Shown here piece after piece: positions 24,644 through 33,579 of a stretch of 64,000 nt of DNA. A program made the translations under genes and the position numbers. The DNA is from Fibrobacter sp. (GTDB lineage: Bacteria; Fibrobacterota; Fibrobacteria; Fibrobacterales; Fibrobacteraceae), in NCBI GenBank assembly GCA_017412605.1, contig JAFPWY010000015.1:62001-126000 (forward strand). Direction: 5' to 3'. Each line of letters starts with the position of its first letter. Within the stretch, counting starts at the first letter, position 1. The notes below the pieces were generated by a model. The model was given only the letters and a program-made list of their open reading frames with translations, ran no database searches and was not told where the DNA came from.

Positions 24644-26446
24644 ATGCCGATCCTTTCTGCCCAGAATTTGCTCCTGCGCATCGGTGCGAACGCTCCGTTG
24701 CTCGACAACGTGTCTTTCGACATCGAGGCGGGCGACCGGATATGCCTTGTCGGCCGTAACGGCGAAGGCAAGAGCACACTGCTCAAGGTGCTTAGTGGCG
24801 AGATGGAGGCACAGTCGGGCGAGATTGTGAAAAAGTCGGGGCTCCGCGTGAGCCGCATGATTCAGGAAATTCCTGCACACATCGAGGGGACTGTCCGCGA
24901 TGTGGTGATTGGGAAAGGCGGCGGCCACCACGATGCCCATGCCGAGGCCATCCTCGGCAAGACGGGCATCGCGGGCGACGCTCTGTACGACAGCCTGAGC
25001 GGCGGACAGAAGCGTCGCGTGCTCTTTGCACGGGCCGTCGCGCAGGACCCGGACTTGCTGCTGCTGGACGAGCCGACAAACCATCTGGACATTCCAGCAA
25101 TCCAGTGGCTGGAAGGAATCGTGACTCGGCTGGAATGCGCCGTGATGTTCGTGAGCCACGACCGCGCCTTCGTGCGTCGCGTGGCGAGCCGCATCTTCGA
25201 GCTGGACCGTGGCCGTGTGCGAGGCTGGGATTTCCCCTACGACAAGTTCGTGCAGTTCAGGGACCAGGCGCTTGCCGAAGAAGACAAGGCGAACGCGCTT
25301 TTCGACAAGCGGCTCGCCGAAGAAGAGGTTTGGATCCGCAAGGGAATCCAGGCGAGGCGCACCCGCAACGAGGGCCGCGTTCGTGCGCTCATCAAGATGC
25401 GCGAGGAACGTGCCGCCCGCCGTACGCGCACGGGCACCGTGAACATGCAGATTACCGAGGCGGAGCGTTCCGGGCGCCTGGTGGCCCGGCTTACCGACGT
25501 GAGCTATACCTACGACGGCGCCCCGCTCATCAGTCACCTTTCTACCGAAGTTTCCCGCGGCGACCGTATTGGCATCGTGGGCCCGAACGGCAGCGGCAAA
25601 ACGACGCTGCTCCGTCTGATTCTGGGCGAGCTCAAGCCCGACGAGGGCGACGTACGTCTTGGTTCCAACTTGCAGATAGCCTACTTCGACCAGATGCGGA
25701 CGCGCCTGCGCGAAGACAAGTCGCTGGTCGAAAATATCGGCGACGGCCAGGCCTACATCACGCTCAACGGTGTTAAGCGCCATGTGTTAAGTTATTTGCA
25801 AGACTTCCTTTTCTCGGCGGACCGCGCCCGTGGCCCCATCAGCGCACTTTCGGGTGGCGAAAGGAACCGCCTGCTGCTTGCTTGCCTGTTTAGCCATCCG
25901 AGCAATGTGCTTGTGCTGGACGAACCGACGAACGACCTCGACATGGAAACGCTCGACCTGCTAGCAGAACTGCTGGCCGACTACAAGGGAACCGTGCTTA
26001 CCGTAAGCCACGACCGAGCCTTCCTGGATTCCGTCGTCACGAGCATCCTCGCCATCGAGGACAACGGCAACGTGTTCGAATTGGTGGGCGGCTACAGCGA
26101 CTACGAGGCAAAGAAAAAAGTCCGCGACAAGGAAGCCGCGAATGCGGCCCGCATCGCTGCCGAAAAAGAAGCCGAAAAGGCGGCGCGGGTATCCCAGAAT
26201 TCCGAGGTATCCGCTGCTCCGGCAAAAAAGAAAAAGCGCAGCTACAACGAAGAACGCGAATATGCGGCCCTGCCCGACAAGATCGAGAAGCTCGAGGCCG
26301 AGATTGCCGACCGCCAGGCGGAACTCTCGAAACCCGAGGTTTTTACCAATGCGGCCCGCATTGTGGAGCTCCAGAAGGAAATTGCCGACCGGGAACAGGA
26401 ACTCGAGAAGGCTTACGAACGTTACGAATACCTCGATTCCCTCTAA
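24644..26446 (+). CDS. uup: ABC-F ATPase, Uup type
   Basis: 600 residues with two nucleotide-binding domains and no membrane segment. Walker A motifs are GRNGEGKST and GPNGSGKTT, signatures LSGGQKRR and LSGGERNR, Walker B LLLDEPTNHLD and LVLDEPTNDLD. A charged linker joins the domains, and a C-terminal coiled coil (KIEKLEAEIADRQAELSKPE) marks the Uup subgroup, which acts on ribosomes and DNA in E. coli. The ATG at 24644 gives a standard N-terminus; the frame from 24608 overlaps the cupin gene and is not needed. Confidence 0.9.
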   Translation: MPILSAQNLLLRIGANAPLLDNVSFDIEAGDRICLVGRNGEGKSTLLKVLSGEMEAQSGEIVKKSGLRVSRMIQEIPAHIEGTVRDVVIGKGGGHHDAHAEAILGKTGIAGDALYDSLSGGQKRRVLFARAVAQDPDLLLLDEPTNHLDIPAIQWLEGIVTRLECAVMFVSHDRAFVRRVASRIFELDRGRVRGWDFPYDKFVQFRDQALAEEDKANALFDKRLAEEEVWIRKGIQARRTRNEGRVRALIKMREERAARRTRTGTVNMQITEAERSGRLVARLTDVSYTYDGAPLISHLSTEVSRGDRIGIVGPNGSGKTTLLRLILGELKPDEGDVRLGSNLQIAYFDQMRTRLREDKSLVENIGDGQAYITLNGVKRHVLSYLQDFLFSADRARGPISALSGGERNRLLLACLFSHPSNVLVLDEPTNDLDMETLDLLAELLADYKGTVLTVSHDRAFLDSVVTSILAIEDNGNVFELVGGYSDYEAKKKVRDKEAANAARIAAEKEAEKAARVSQNSEVSAAPAKKKKRSYNEEREYAALPDKIEKLEAEIADRQAELSKPEVFTNAARIVELQKEIADREQELEKAYERYEYLDSL

Positions 26447-26509
26447 AAATTGGCTTTTTTGGGCCAATTTGGCCGTTGTAAATAATCCAAACTATATTTT
26501 GGGTTTCCC

Positions 26510-26538
26510 TTGTGACAAAATGCACATTTTGATATAAT
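26510..26538 (+). promoter_or_regulatory. Sigma-70 promoter of the surface-protein gene
   Basis: TTGTGA (26510-26515) and TATAAT (26533-26538) with a 17-base spacer. TGTGACAAAATGCACA overlaps the -35 and resembles a CRP-type half-site pair. AAGGGAG precedes the ATG at 26579. Confidence 0.65.
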
Positions 26539-26578
26539 TTTATAGTAATGTAATCGAAAGTTAACAAGGGAGACTCCT

Positions 26579-29353
26579 ATGGCTTCTTTTGGAAAAAAAT
26601 GCTCTTCCATACTGCCTCTCTGTATGGTTATGTGCTTGTCTTTGATAGCACAGGTTGGCGCTGCCGAGACCCTTATTTGGAATGAAAATGGCGCAAGCAA
26701 AACCGATCCTCCGCGGAGTATCTACTCCTATAAATACAAGGGGGGCAGTAGCTATGATGTGCGCATTACTTTGGATACAACCAAAATTACTGCGGTCCCT
26801 TATTACATGGAGGCCACGTTTACTGCTGATGATGGTGCAAAGGGAGGCGCTGGTTTCGGTTTCTATTGGAACGTGGACGAAGATGGTGATTACGAACCCA
26901 TGAGAACAAGCCTTGCGGGTTATAGCGGTGTCTGCCTGAATTACTCGGCGGCAAATCCGGTTCGCATGGATTTCAAGCAGGATAATATTGACGACGATAA
27001 CTATTTCGGTATAATGCTCCCTGCAACCGATGGCAACAAGGTGAACAAGTTTGTTGCCTTCGATGAACTGAAAATGGGCTGGAAGGGAGAAACGACGTGG
27101 AAGTGGAATGCCGCAAGACAGTTGGGCCTCCAGTTCAGCTACAAGGGCGAGCATGTCAAGAAGTACGGGACAGAAAACGAGGTGGGAATTTACATGTTGA
27201 TGCTTGGTGACGAATGCCCGCAACATGCACCAGAAGCGAATCCCTATCTTGATACGGAGTATGAACTAAATGAAGGTGAAACGTTGATTTTCCGCATGTC
27301 CGACGTTTTCCGCGATTTGGATGGCGACGAGTTGTCAATATCGGGTACCTTCTCGGGAAATGCTGACGTGGTTTCTTTGTACGACGATACACAGCACATC
27401 ACCTTGAAGGACTCCATTGGATTCAAGGTGAACCCGAATCCGAGTTCTGACCTCTATACCGTGAAGTTGGTCGCTACCGATCCCACGGGCAGGAAGGCGA
27501 CTTGGACGTTTACCATCACGCCTGTCGATGTCCCGCATGTGCCGACCCTCAAGGATTCCATATTCAAGGTTACTCAGGGAGATACGCTGAAGTTCTCCAA
27601 GAAGTTCAAATTCGTCGGGACCCTGGCAGAAGACCTTGACGGTGATTCCATTGCCTTTACGCTTGTCGAAGAACCGGAAGAAGGCGAACTCCTTAACTTT
27701 GATGAAGTCAGTGGTGTGTTTACCTATGTGGCGCCCACGGGCTATCAAAAGGACGTAGATGTGTTCATCTCGATATATGCCTATGAAGTGAAGAATCCGG
27801 AAAGCAAGAGCGAAACGAAGCAGTACACGATTCGCGTCCTGGACATCAACGATCCTCCGACCGTGGAAGTTATTGATGAGGAATTCGACTATTATGTTGC
27901 CGATATCGATGGCGCTGCCCAGCAAGGAACGCTCAACGATTCCAAGAAGACTATAGATGTAGACGAGGACTTCACGGATACCATATGGGTTGAAATGAAT
28001 CCCGATAAGATGGCATTCTCGGATGTGGACGATCTAGAACTTACCATGAAGGCTAAGACGAATGGTAAGGTAAACGCGAAGGTTGTGAACTTCCAAGGCG
28101 TGAATTACGTAGAAGTTACCGCCAAGAAGGATGCCAATGGTTTGGCCAAGGTGACGTATTATGCCGATGATGGAGAATTCCAGGCCGGTGTTGACTTTTA
28201 TGTAAAGGTGGCTCCGGTTGACGATCCGCCGGTGGCCGTTGACGACAAGTACGATGCAGTTCAGGATTCTACAATCAAGGTGGCTGCAAAGAAAGGCGTG
28301 CTTGCAAACGACAAGAATCCGGATGATCCCGATGCCGAACTGACCGCCAAGATCAAGACGAAGCCGGAACATGGCAAGTTGACTTTGAGCGATGACGGCT
28401 CGTTCAAGTACGAAGCTGATGCGGCGTACCGTGGCGAGGTGACGTTCACTTATGTTTGCGTGAACGATGCGGGAGTGGAGTCCGGCCCGGCAACGGTAAC
28501 GATCACTGTGGCTGGCAGGAACATGGCTCCTGTTGTCCGCGAAGGTGTTGCGGATTCTCTCGAGACATTGCTTGCCGATCTTGAAGAAGACAAGATTTCT
28601 TCGGCAAAGTCGTTCGCTTTCAAGGCCATGAATACGTGGTTTGAAGATCCGGACGGCGATGCGCTAACCTTCGATGCCATCAATGAAGACGGCAAACTGG
28701 TTATTTCCAAGTCCAAGACGGCAATCACGTTTGCCCTGGCTCAGGATTCCTGTGGCGAGTCCGAGATTACCTTCATTGCTACCGATAGCCTTGGCGCCGA
28801 GACGAAGTTGACCATACCTGTGAAGATTAAAGCCGTCAACGATGCTCCTGTGCCGGTCATTTCCGATAAGATTCTGGCGGGTGTCAAGCTCACTGATTGG
28901 ACCTTGGAATATGACCTGGATACCCTGATGAAGGATGTTGATGATACCTTGACGTATGCTCTCTCCAAGAGTAATACCAAGGCGTCCAAATATCTGGACT
29001 TGGAGCTCAAGGGAAGCGTATTGAAAGTCAAGCCGAAGGAAAAGCTTGTTCCGTATACAGACTACGAAGTCGTTGTTGATGTCAAGGATTCCAAAACGAC
29101 TGTGCAGTTGACGTTTGTCTTCACGACAGACAGGTTCGGTTCAAGTGGTCTTCGCGCTGTTGCTCTGACCAAGTTGAACTGGCAGGGCGCAATCGCTGCG
29201 GACCGCGGTATGGCCGTCATGATGGACATGCAGGGTCGCGTGATGTGGAAGGCCAAGCTTCCGGTCTCCGAAGCTGAAGTGCGTGGCGCCGCCGCTGCTG
29301 TGCAGGGTCGCAAGATCCTCCGCGTCAACAACCAGACTTGGACGATTAAATAG
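26579..29353 (+). CDS. Large cadherin/Ig-like surface protein
   Basis: 924 residues. A signal peptide (~1-29) is followed by a distinct N-terminal domain (~30-215, ETLIWNENGASK to YMLMLGDECP). Then come several cadherin-like/tandem Ig-like domains with Asp-rich calcium turns (DLDGDELSISG, DLDGDSIAFTL, DPDGDALTFDA) and NDPP or NDAP linkers (INDPPTVEV, VDDPPVAVDDKYD, VNDAPVPV). The last ~50 residues (DMQGRVMWKAKLP, ILRVNNQTWTIK) resemble a C-terminal sorting domain. Likely an exported adhesion or structural protein. It has its own promoter and stands alone. Confidence 0.85.
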   Translation: MASFGKKCSSILPLCMVMCLSLIAQVGAAETLIWNENGASKTDPPRSIYSYKYKGGSSYDVRITLDTTKITAVPYYMEATFTADDGAKGGAGFGFYWNVDEDGDYEPMRTSLAGYSGVCLNYSAANPVRMDFKQDNIDDDNYFGIMLPATDGNKVNKFVAFDELKMGWKGETTWKWNAARQLGLQFSYKGEHVKKYGTENEVGIYMLMLGDECPQHAPEANPYLDTEYELNEGETLIFRMSDVFRDLDGDELSISGTFSGNADVVSLYDDTQHITLKDSIGFKVNPNPSSDLYTVKLVATDPTGRKATWTFTITPVDVPHVPTLKDSIFKVTQGDTLKFSKKFKFVGTLAEDLDGDSIAFTLVEEPEEGELLNFDEVSGVFTYVAPTGYQKDVDVFISIYAYEVKNPESKSETKQYTIRVLDINDPPTVEVIDEEFDYYVADIDGAAQQGTLNDSKKTIDVDEDFTDTIWVEMNPDKMAFSDVDDLELTMKAKTNGKVNAKVVNFQGVNYVEVTAKKDANGLAKVTYYADDGEFQAGVDFYVKVAPVDDPPVAVDDKYDAVQDSTIKVAAKKGVLANDKNPDDPDAELTAKIKTKPEHGKLTLSDDGSFKYEADAAYRGEVTFTYVCVNDAGVESGPATVTITVAGRNMAPVVREGVADSLETLLADLEEDKISSAKSFAFKAMNTWFEDPDGDALTFDAINEDGKLVISKSKTAITFALAQDSCGESEITFIATDSLGAETKLTIPVKIKAVNDAPVPVISDKILAGVKLTDWTLEYDLDTLMKDVDDTLTYALSKSNTKASKYLDLELKGSVLKVKPKEKLVPYTDYEVVVDVKDSKTTVQLTFVFTTDRFGSSGLRAVALTKLNWQGAIAADRGMAVMMDMQGRVMWKAKLPVSEAEVRGAAAAVQGRKILRVNNQTWTIK

Positions 29354-29390
29354 ACGAAAGAACGGGCCTACGGCCCTACAGACGAAAGAA

Positions 29391-29421
29391 GGCTCCGCTA
29401 AAGCGGAGCCTCTAATCTTTT
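29391..29421. terminator. Hairpin terminator shared by convergent genes
   Basis: GGCTCCGCT / AGCGGAGCC with a two-base loop, then TCTAATCTTTT on the plus strand. It is preceded by a small GGGCC(TAC)GGCCC palindrome and GACGAAAGA repeat units, and followed by heptamer units (gctcatcgctcacagctc) up to ackA. Confidence 0.6.
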
Positions 29422-29463
29422 GCTGGGCCAACGAACTCACGGCTCATCGCTCACAGCTCATAG

Positions 29464-30636
29464 CTATTTCACCAGAGCTTCGGTGTCGAGCGCAATCAGC
29501 AGTTCTTCGTTGGTGGCGACGACCATGGCGGTCGGCGTGCCGTCCTTCGAAATAATGTGGCCAGAGTTCTTGCCGTTGTCTTCGTTGCGGGCGTCATCGA
29601 TCTGGTAGCCGAGCAGGGCGAGGTTTTCCATCACGGTCTTGCGGACCACGCGGCTGTTCTCGCCGATACCACCGGTGAACACGAGCGCGTCGATGCGCGG
29701 GAGGGCCATGGCGATGCCACCGATTTCGCGGGTCAGCTTGTAGCAGAAGGTTTCGAGGGCAATCTGTGCGCCGAGGTGGCCTTCGCTTGCGGCCTGCGTC
29801 AAGGTGCGCATGTCGTTAGAAAGTCCGGAGAGGCCGAGCAGGCCGGATTCCTTGTTCACGAGCTTGTCGAGACGGTCGATGTCGTAGCCGTACTTCTTGC
29901 TGATGAAGAAGAGGATGGCCGGGTCGAGGCTGCCGGAGCGGGTGCCCATGATAAGGCCATCGAGCGGGGTGAAGCCCATGGTGGTGTCGGCGCACTTGCC
30001 GTTGAGAATCGCGGAGCAACTGGAGCCGTTACCGAGGTGGGCCGTGATGAAGCAGCAATCTTCCGGCTTCTTGCCGAGGATGCTTGCGGCTTCGGCGGTC
30101 ACGAAGCGGTGGCTAGTGCCGTGGAAACCATAACGGCGGATGGCGTCATCTTCGTAGAACTTGTACGGGATGCCGTAGAGGAAAGCCTTGCGCGGCATGG
30201 TCTGGTGGAAGGCGGTGTCGAACACGGCGACCTGCGGGAGCGTCGGGAAGAACTTGGTGGCACATTCCATGCCGGTTGCGTGTGCCGGTTCGTGCAGCGG
30301 GGCGAACAGCGTGATGCTGCGGATGTAGTCGATGACTTCCTGCGAAACCTTCTCGCTCTTGATGTACTTGCCGCCATGCACCACGCGGTGGCCGATGGCT
30401 TCGATCGTGTCGATGAGCTTCTGTTCGGCGAGGAACTTCTGGACTTCGGCGACGGCTTCGGCATGCGTGGGGCAGTCGAAGTTAAAGTCGATGTTGCCTT
30501 CGGGGCCCTTGGCCTTCACGTGACCGTTCACGCCGATATTTTCGACGAGGCCGCTGGAGATGGACTGCTTGGTCTGGGTATCGATGACGGCGAACTTGAC
30601 CGAAGAACTGCCGCAATTTAAAACGAGTACGCGCAT
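29464..30636 (-). CDS. ackA: Acetate kinase
   Basis: 390 residues of the acetokinase family, which forms ATP from acetyl phosphate in the last step of fermentative acetate production. Visible are MRVLVLNCGSSSVKF (phosphate binding), IGHRVVHGG, VAVFDTAFHQTMP, YGFHGTSH, AHLGNGSSC, FTPLDGLIMGTRSG, DPAILFF and FTGGIGENS. The length is normal. No phosphotransacetylase gene is adjacent, which is less usual. Acetate is a main fermentation product of Fibrobacter. Confidence 0.96.
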   Translation of the reverse strand: MRVLVLNCGSSSVKFAVIDTQTKQSISSGLVENIGVNGHVKAKGPEGNIDFNFDCPTHAEAVAEVQKFLAEQKLIDTIEAIGHRVVHGGKYIKSEKVSQEVIDYIRSITLFAPLHEPAHATGMECATKFFPTLPQVAVFDTAFHQTMPRKAFLYGIPYKFYEDDAIRRYGFHGTSHRFVTAEAASILGKKPEDCCFITAHLGNGSSCSAILNGKCADTTMGFTPLDGLIMGTRSGSLDPAILFFISKKYGYDIDRLDKLVNKESGLLGLSGLSNDMRTLTQAASEGHLGAQIALETFCYKLTREIGGIAMALPRIDALVFTGGIGENSRVVRKTVMENLALLGYQIDDARNEDNGKNSGHIISKDGTPTAMVVATNEELLIALDTEALVK

Positions 30637-30644
30637 AGTTAAAT

Positions 30645-30683
30645 TAGGGGTTAGAATTTAGAATCTAGGGTCTAGGGATGATA
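30645..30683. repeat. Short heptamer array upstream of ackA
   Basis: TTAGAATTTAGAATCTAGGG-type units with about a seven-base period, between ackA and the divergent phosphatase gene. Confidence 0.6.
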
Positions 30684-30731
30684 TCCCGTCCTTTTGTTTA
30701 AATAATAGCATTTTTTTCTAAATTCACATTG

Positions 30732-31439
30732 ATGCTCAATGAAAACGCAGATTTTGTCCAGGCCAGGGATTTCTTCAAGGGAATCCTTCCGGACGAGCGT
30801 GTCTTTTTCTTGGTAAGGCATGCCGAGCGGGACCATATCAAGCCCACCGACGCCGACTATGGTGCGCATGTGGGGCTCACGGAACGCGGCCGCGCCCAGG
30901 CGTTGGCACTTGGCCGGTGCATTCCCGATGGCGATATGGTGTTCTTCTCGAGCCCGGTGGGGCGCTGCGTGGAAACGGCACAATGCATCGGGAGGGGGCA
31001 CGCTTCTGCTGCAGGTGTTGCTCTAGCTCCGGGCTTGCCGCAGGTGGAATCGCTTGACTGGCTGGGAAATTATTTTGTTCAAAATTATGACGAATTCACG
31101 AAGGTGCTGCGTGCCGGTTTTTACGAGGGCATCTGCGAGTGGCTGGCGAACGAGATAGCTGGCAAGCTGCGCAAGGAAATCGAGGCATTCCACCCGCTAG
31201 CAAGCCGTTCCGAAGAGATGCTTTCGATGATGCTCGAAAAGGGAAATGCGCGCTTCAACATTTTTGCGACGCACGACGCCTGGTCTGTTCCGTGCCTTAC
31301 GCATTTTTGCAAGATGCGCTTTACGCCGCAGCGCTGGATGAACTTTTTGACTGGGATGGCTGTGGTGACGGATGCGCAAAAGAACGTCCGGCGCATCGTT
31401 CCCGTGACCGGCCTTGAAACCGGCTGGCTGGAGTTTTAG
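30732..31439 (+). CDS. Histidine phosphatase family protein
   Basis: 235 residues. The phosphoglycerate-mutase-like catalytic motif is FFLVRHAERDHIKP (RHAE with the nucleophile His), followed by LTERGRAQALALG, FFSSPVGRCVETAQ and the second His in FATHDAWSVPCL. The C-terminus lacks the features of true phosphoglycerate mutase, so it is probably a small-molecule phosphatase of unknown substrate. The ATG at 30732 lies one codon after the TTG that also opens the frame. Followed directly by a repeat array. Confidence 0.85.
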   Translation: MLNENADFVQARDFFKGILPDERVFFLVRHAERDHIKPTDADYGAHVGLTERGRAQALALGRCIPDGDMVFFSSPVGRCVETAQCIGRGHASAAGVALAPGLPQVESLDWLGNYFVQNYDEFTKVLRAGFYEGICEWLANEIAGKLRKEIEAFHPLASRSEEMLSMMLEKGNARFNIFATHDAWSVPCLTHFCKMRFTPQRWMNFLTGMAVVTDAQKNVRRIVPVTGLETGWLEF

Positions 31440-31562
31440 GGTTAGAGAATAGAGACTAGAGAATAGAGACTAGTGAATAAGAATCACGCACTTCGTGCGT
31501 CAATATAAGACGGCGAAGCCGTGATGTTTTTCCCTAGCTCCTAGATCCTAGCCTCTAATCAC
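31440..31562. repeat. Composite heptamer/palindrome repeat, second copy
   Basis: AGAGAATAGAGACTAG units, then tgaataagaatcacgcac and palindromes acgcacttcgtgcgt and acggcgaagccgt, then CTAGMTCCTAG units. Nearly the same as 2971-3070 in order and sequence; the longest identical run is over 40 bases. Confidence 0.8.
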
Positions 31563-31579
31563 TTTATTATATTACTACC

Positions 31580-32569
31580 ATGGTCTCCTCTTCTAGTACA
31601 TATCGCCGTGTTTTTGTCCTGGGGTCTGGTTTCAGCAAGTCTTTCTTGCCGAGTATGCCCACGCTAAAGGACTTGAACGCCCTGATTCCCGATGGCATTC
31701 CGGACGAGTTCCCGCATTTCAAGGAATATTGCGAGCGTTTCCTTGGCCTTTGCAATGGACAGCGCGAGTACTTGGGTATTGAGCAGCTGGCGACATCGAT
31801 TCTTTCCGCACGGATTTTCCCAGATGAACGAGACCGCCTCTACCGTGCGACGCTACGCTTTGAACTGTTGCGCTTTATTGCGAGCGTCATTCGCCGCGAC
31901 GAAATCGTGAAGGGTGAGGCTTCGTTTATCCTTAAGAATTTCCTGAAGTCGTGCGCAAACCATTCCGCATCGGGCGAACGCGAGACGCTGTTGCTCAGTT
32001 TTAACTACGACACGCTTATCGAGACGGCCATCGCCAATCATCCCGAACTGTCGGAACAGATTTCCGTGGATTATGGCGTGCGCATCGAACCTGCCGACCG
32101 TTCCGCACACCGAATTGCTGCGCCCCAGACGGTCGACCTGATCAAGTTGCATGGCTCGCTCAACTGGTTCCCGGTAAAGGGCGCCACCGACGAACTCGAC
32201 TTGAAGAACGTATGCCAGGTGGAGCCGCAGGACCGCAGCTTCCCGATTTATAGCGAGGACACTCCCATCTACATCCCGATGGCGCATGCGAAGGAATCCT
32301 TCTTGCGGGGAAGCTTGTTCAACCTGCTTTGGTCGAGAGCTGACTACTATCTCGCTCATGCGCGCGAAATCATCTTTGTCGGGTACGGGTTCCCGAAGAC
32401 TGACGTGAACAATCTTGAATTCTTGCTCAAGCACCGCGAACGGTTCAGTACGGCTGTCGTATTTGAACACGAGGGGAACGCTGACCTGGAACGTCTACGC
32501 AACTTGCTCGGCAAGGACGTTGTCGTTGACTGCGATGCCAAGGAATACTTGAAATCGGCCTGCGGATAG
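31580..32569 (+). CDS. SIR2-like (NADase-type) protein
   Basis: 329 residues of the SIR2-like family (SIR2_2 type). The Rossmann loop is VFVLGSGFSKSF (~12-22), the catalytic pair Asn142 in LSFNYDTLIE and His191 in LIKLHGSLNW, and IIFVGYGFPKTDVNN is a later nucleotide-site segment. There is no zinc ribbon, unlike protein deacetylases. In bacteria such stand-alone proteins are often NAD-degrading effectors of phage defence, but no partner is adjacent here. It lies just after a repeat array and before a small secreted protein gene. Role uncertain; fold fairly sure. Confidence 0.8.
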   Translation: MVSSSSTYRRVFVLGSGFSKSFLPSMPTLKDLNALIPDGIPDEFPHFKEYCERFLGLCNGQREYLGIEQLATSILSARIFPDERDRLYRATLRFELLRFIASVIRRDEIVKGEASFILKNFLKSCANHSASGERETLLLSFNYDTLIETAIANHPELSEQISVDYGVRIEPADRSAHRIAAPQTVDLIKLHGSLNWFPVKGATDELDLKNVCQVEPQDRSFPIYSEDTPIYIPMAHAKESFLRGSLFNLLWSRADYYLAHAREIIFVGYGFPKTDVNNLEFLLKHRERFSTAVVFEHEGNADLERLRNLLGKDVVVDCDAKEYLKSACG

Positions 32570-32600
32570 ATTTGCTATTTTATATGGCGGAAAAAGTCGT

Positions 32601-32924
32601 ATGGTCAAGAGCACTCTGATACTTGCTTCCTTGCTCTGCGTTGGTGCAGCCTATGCTCAGCTTGTGCAGAAAAATGACCCGGCGGAGAAAAAGGTTAATT
32701 TGTCCATGCAGCGGCCGCTTGTCGTGACCGGCGATTCTCTCAATAAGGTAAAGGCTCTGGACGATTCCGTCAGTACAGTGAACAAGGATCCGACGTTGGT
32801 CGATGCGGTGCGTACAGGAGCTATCTCAAAAGGCACCGAGATTGTCGGGCAGACACTCAAGGATATGCTGTCGCCGACTTCCATAGAAACTAAGTCCGTA
32901 GAGCTGGAAAGGGATTACCGCTGA
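32601..32924 (+). CDS. Small secreted protein, unknown
   Basis: 107 residues: a clear Sec signal peptide (MVKSTLILASLLCVGAAYAQ, cut after AYA) and a polar, mainly helical mature part without Cys. No family recognised. It follows the SIR2-like gene by 31 bases in the same direction, so the two may be co-transcribed. Confidence 0.6.
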   Translation: MVKSTLILASLLCVGAAYAQLVQKNDPAEKKVNLSMQRPLVVTGDSLNKVKALDDSVSTVNKDPTLVDAVRTGAISKGTEIVGQTLKDMLSPTSIETKSVELERDYR

Positions 32925-32932
32925 CAGGGTAC

Positions 32933-33099
32933 AAAAAAAGACGGTCCCTTCGGTTGAAACACTCGAAACTACTAATCTTGTAATGATAGCAGCGCCTCGG
33001 GGCTTTGTTTTTCGCATCGGAGTGCGCCTAAACTGAACCGCAAGAGCAACGAGCTGTATAAATTCTGTTAGATCGGGCGTTAATACCGTGGGACCGCCT
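32933..33099 (-). ncRNA. ssrS: Candidate 6S RNA
   Basis: On the minus strand directly downstream of zapA. The ends pair: GGCGGTCCC (33098-33090) with GGGACCGTC (32948-32940), then CGGT (33088-33085) with ACCG (32954-32951). Inside is an asymmetric bubble, then GCTCG/CGAGT and TCTTG/CAAGA helices, and the RNA ends in seven T (32939-32933). A rod closed at both ends with a central bubble and about 165 nt is the 6S shape, and ssrS follows zapA in many proteobacteria. No sequence match to known 6S was made, so the identity is an inference; that a structured RNA is here is better supported. Confidence 0.6.
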
Positions 33100-33106
33100 G
33101 ATGTTT

Positions 33107-33136
33107 ATAATATATATCAAAAAAACGAGAAAGCAA
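33107..33136 (-). promoter_or_regulatory. Promoter of the candidate 6S RNA
   Basis: TTGCTT (33136-33131) and TATTAT (33112-33107), 18-base spacer, minus strand; the RNA would start near 33099, at its closing stem. Confidence 0.5.
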
Positions 33137-33221
33137 GTAATAGTTTTGTATTTTTTGTCAGCGCTAAATTGGCCTAAATCGGCATTTTTTAACACAAATG
33201 TGACAAAAAGCACATGTAGTG

Positions 33222-33536
33222 CTAGATCTGGGAATCGGGGTGATCTATGCCTTCTTCGAGTAAACTTCCGAGGTCCTTGGCGGACTTGTCCATCTGTTCG
33301 CAGTACAGCTTGGCACGGCGCATGTTCTTGCGCACCTCAAACAGTTCCGAGGTGAGCTCGACGGCAAGGAGCGACAGGCGCTTCTTGTAGTCCATCTGGT
33401 ATTTCTCGTAACGCTTGAAGCGCTCGTCGATAAAGGCGATGATTTCACCAAGTTCCGCATCGGGTAAGTCCGTGCGGATCTGGATGCGTTCCTGTGCGAC
33501 CGTGACTGTGACGGATCTGAGTTCTAAGTCTGCCAT
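33222..33536 (-). CDS. zapA: ZapA-like cell-division protein
   Basis: 104 residues. A small beta segment at the start (RSVTVTVAQERIQIRTDLPD) is followed by AELGEIIAFIDERFKRYEK and a long C-terminal coiled coil, the layout of ZapA, which bundles FtsZ at the Z-ring. It is followed on the same strand by a candidate 6S RNA and preceded by a ZapB-like gene 43 bases upstream, so the three probably form one unit. The short length and weak motifs leave some doubt. Confidence 0.75.
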   Translation of the reverse strand: MADLELRSVTVTVAQERIQIRTDLPDAELGEIIAFIDERFKRYEKYQMDYKKRLSLLAVELTSELFEVRKNMRRAKLYCEQMDKSAKDLGSLLEEGIDHPDSQI

Positions 33537-33579
33537 TATCTCATTCCTACGCCGAATGGATCATCGTCCATCAGCCACT

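Noticed and set aside
29557-30621. 354-codon plus-strand frame opposite ackA
   Set aside because: ackA on the minus strand is complete with all family motifs; this is an antisense shadow.
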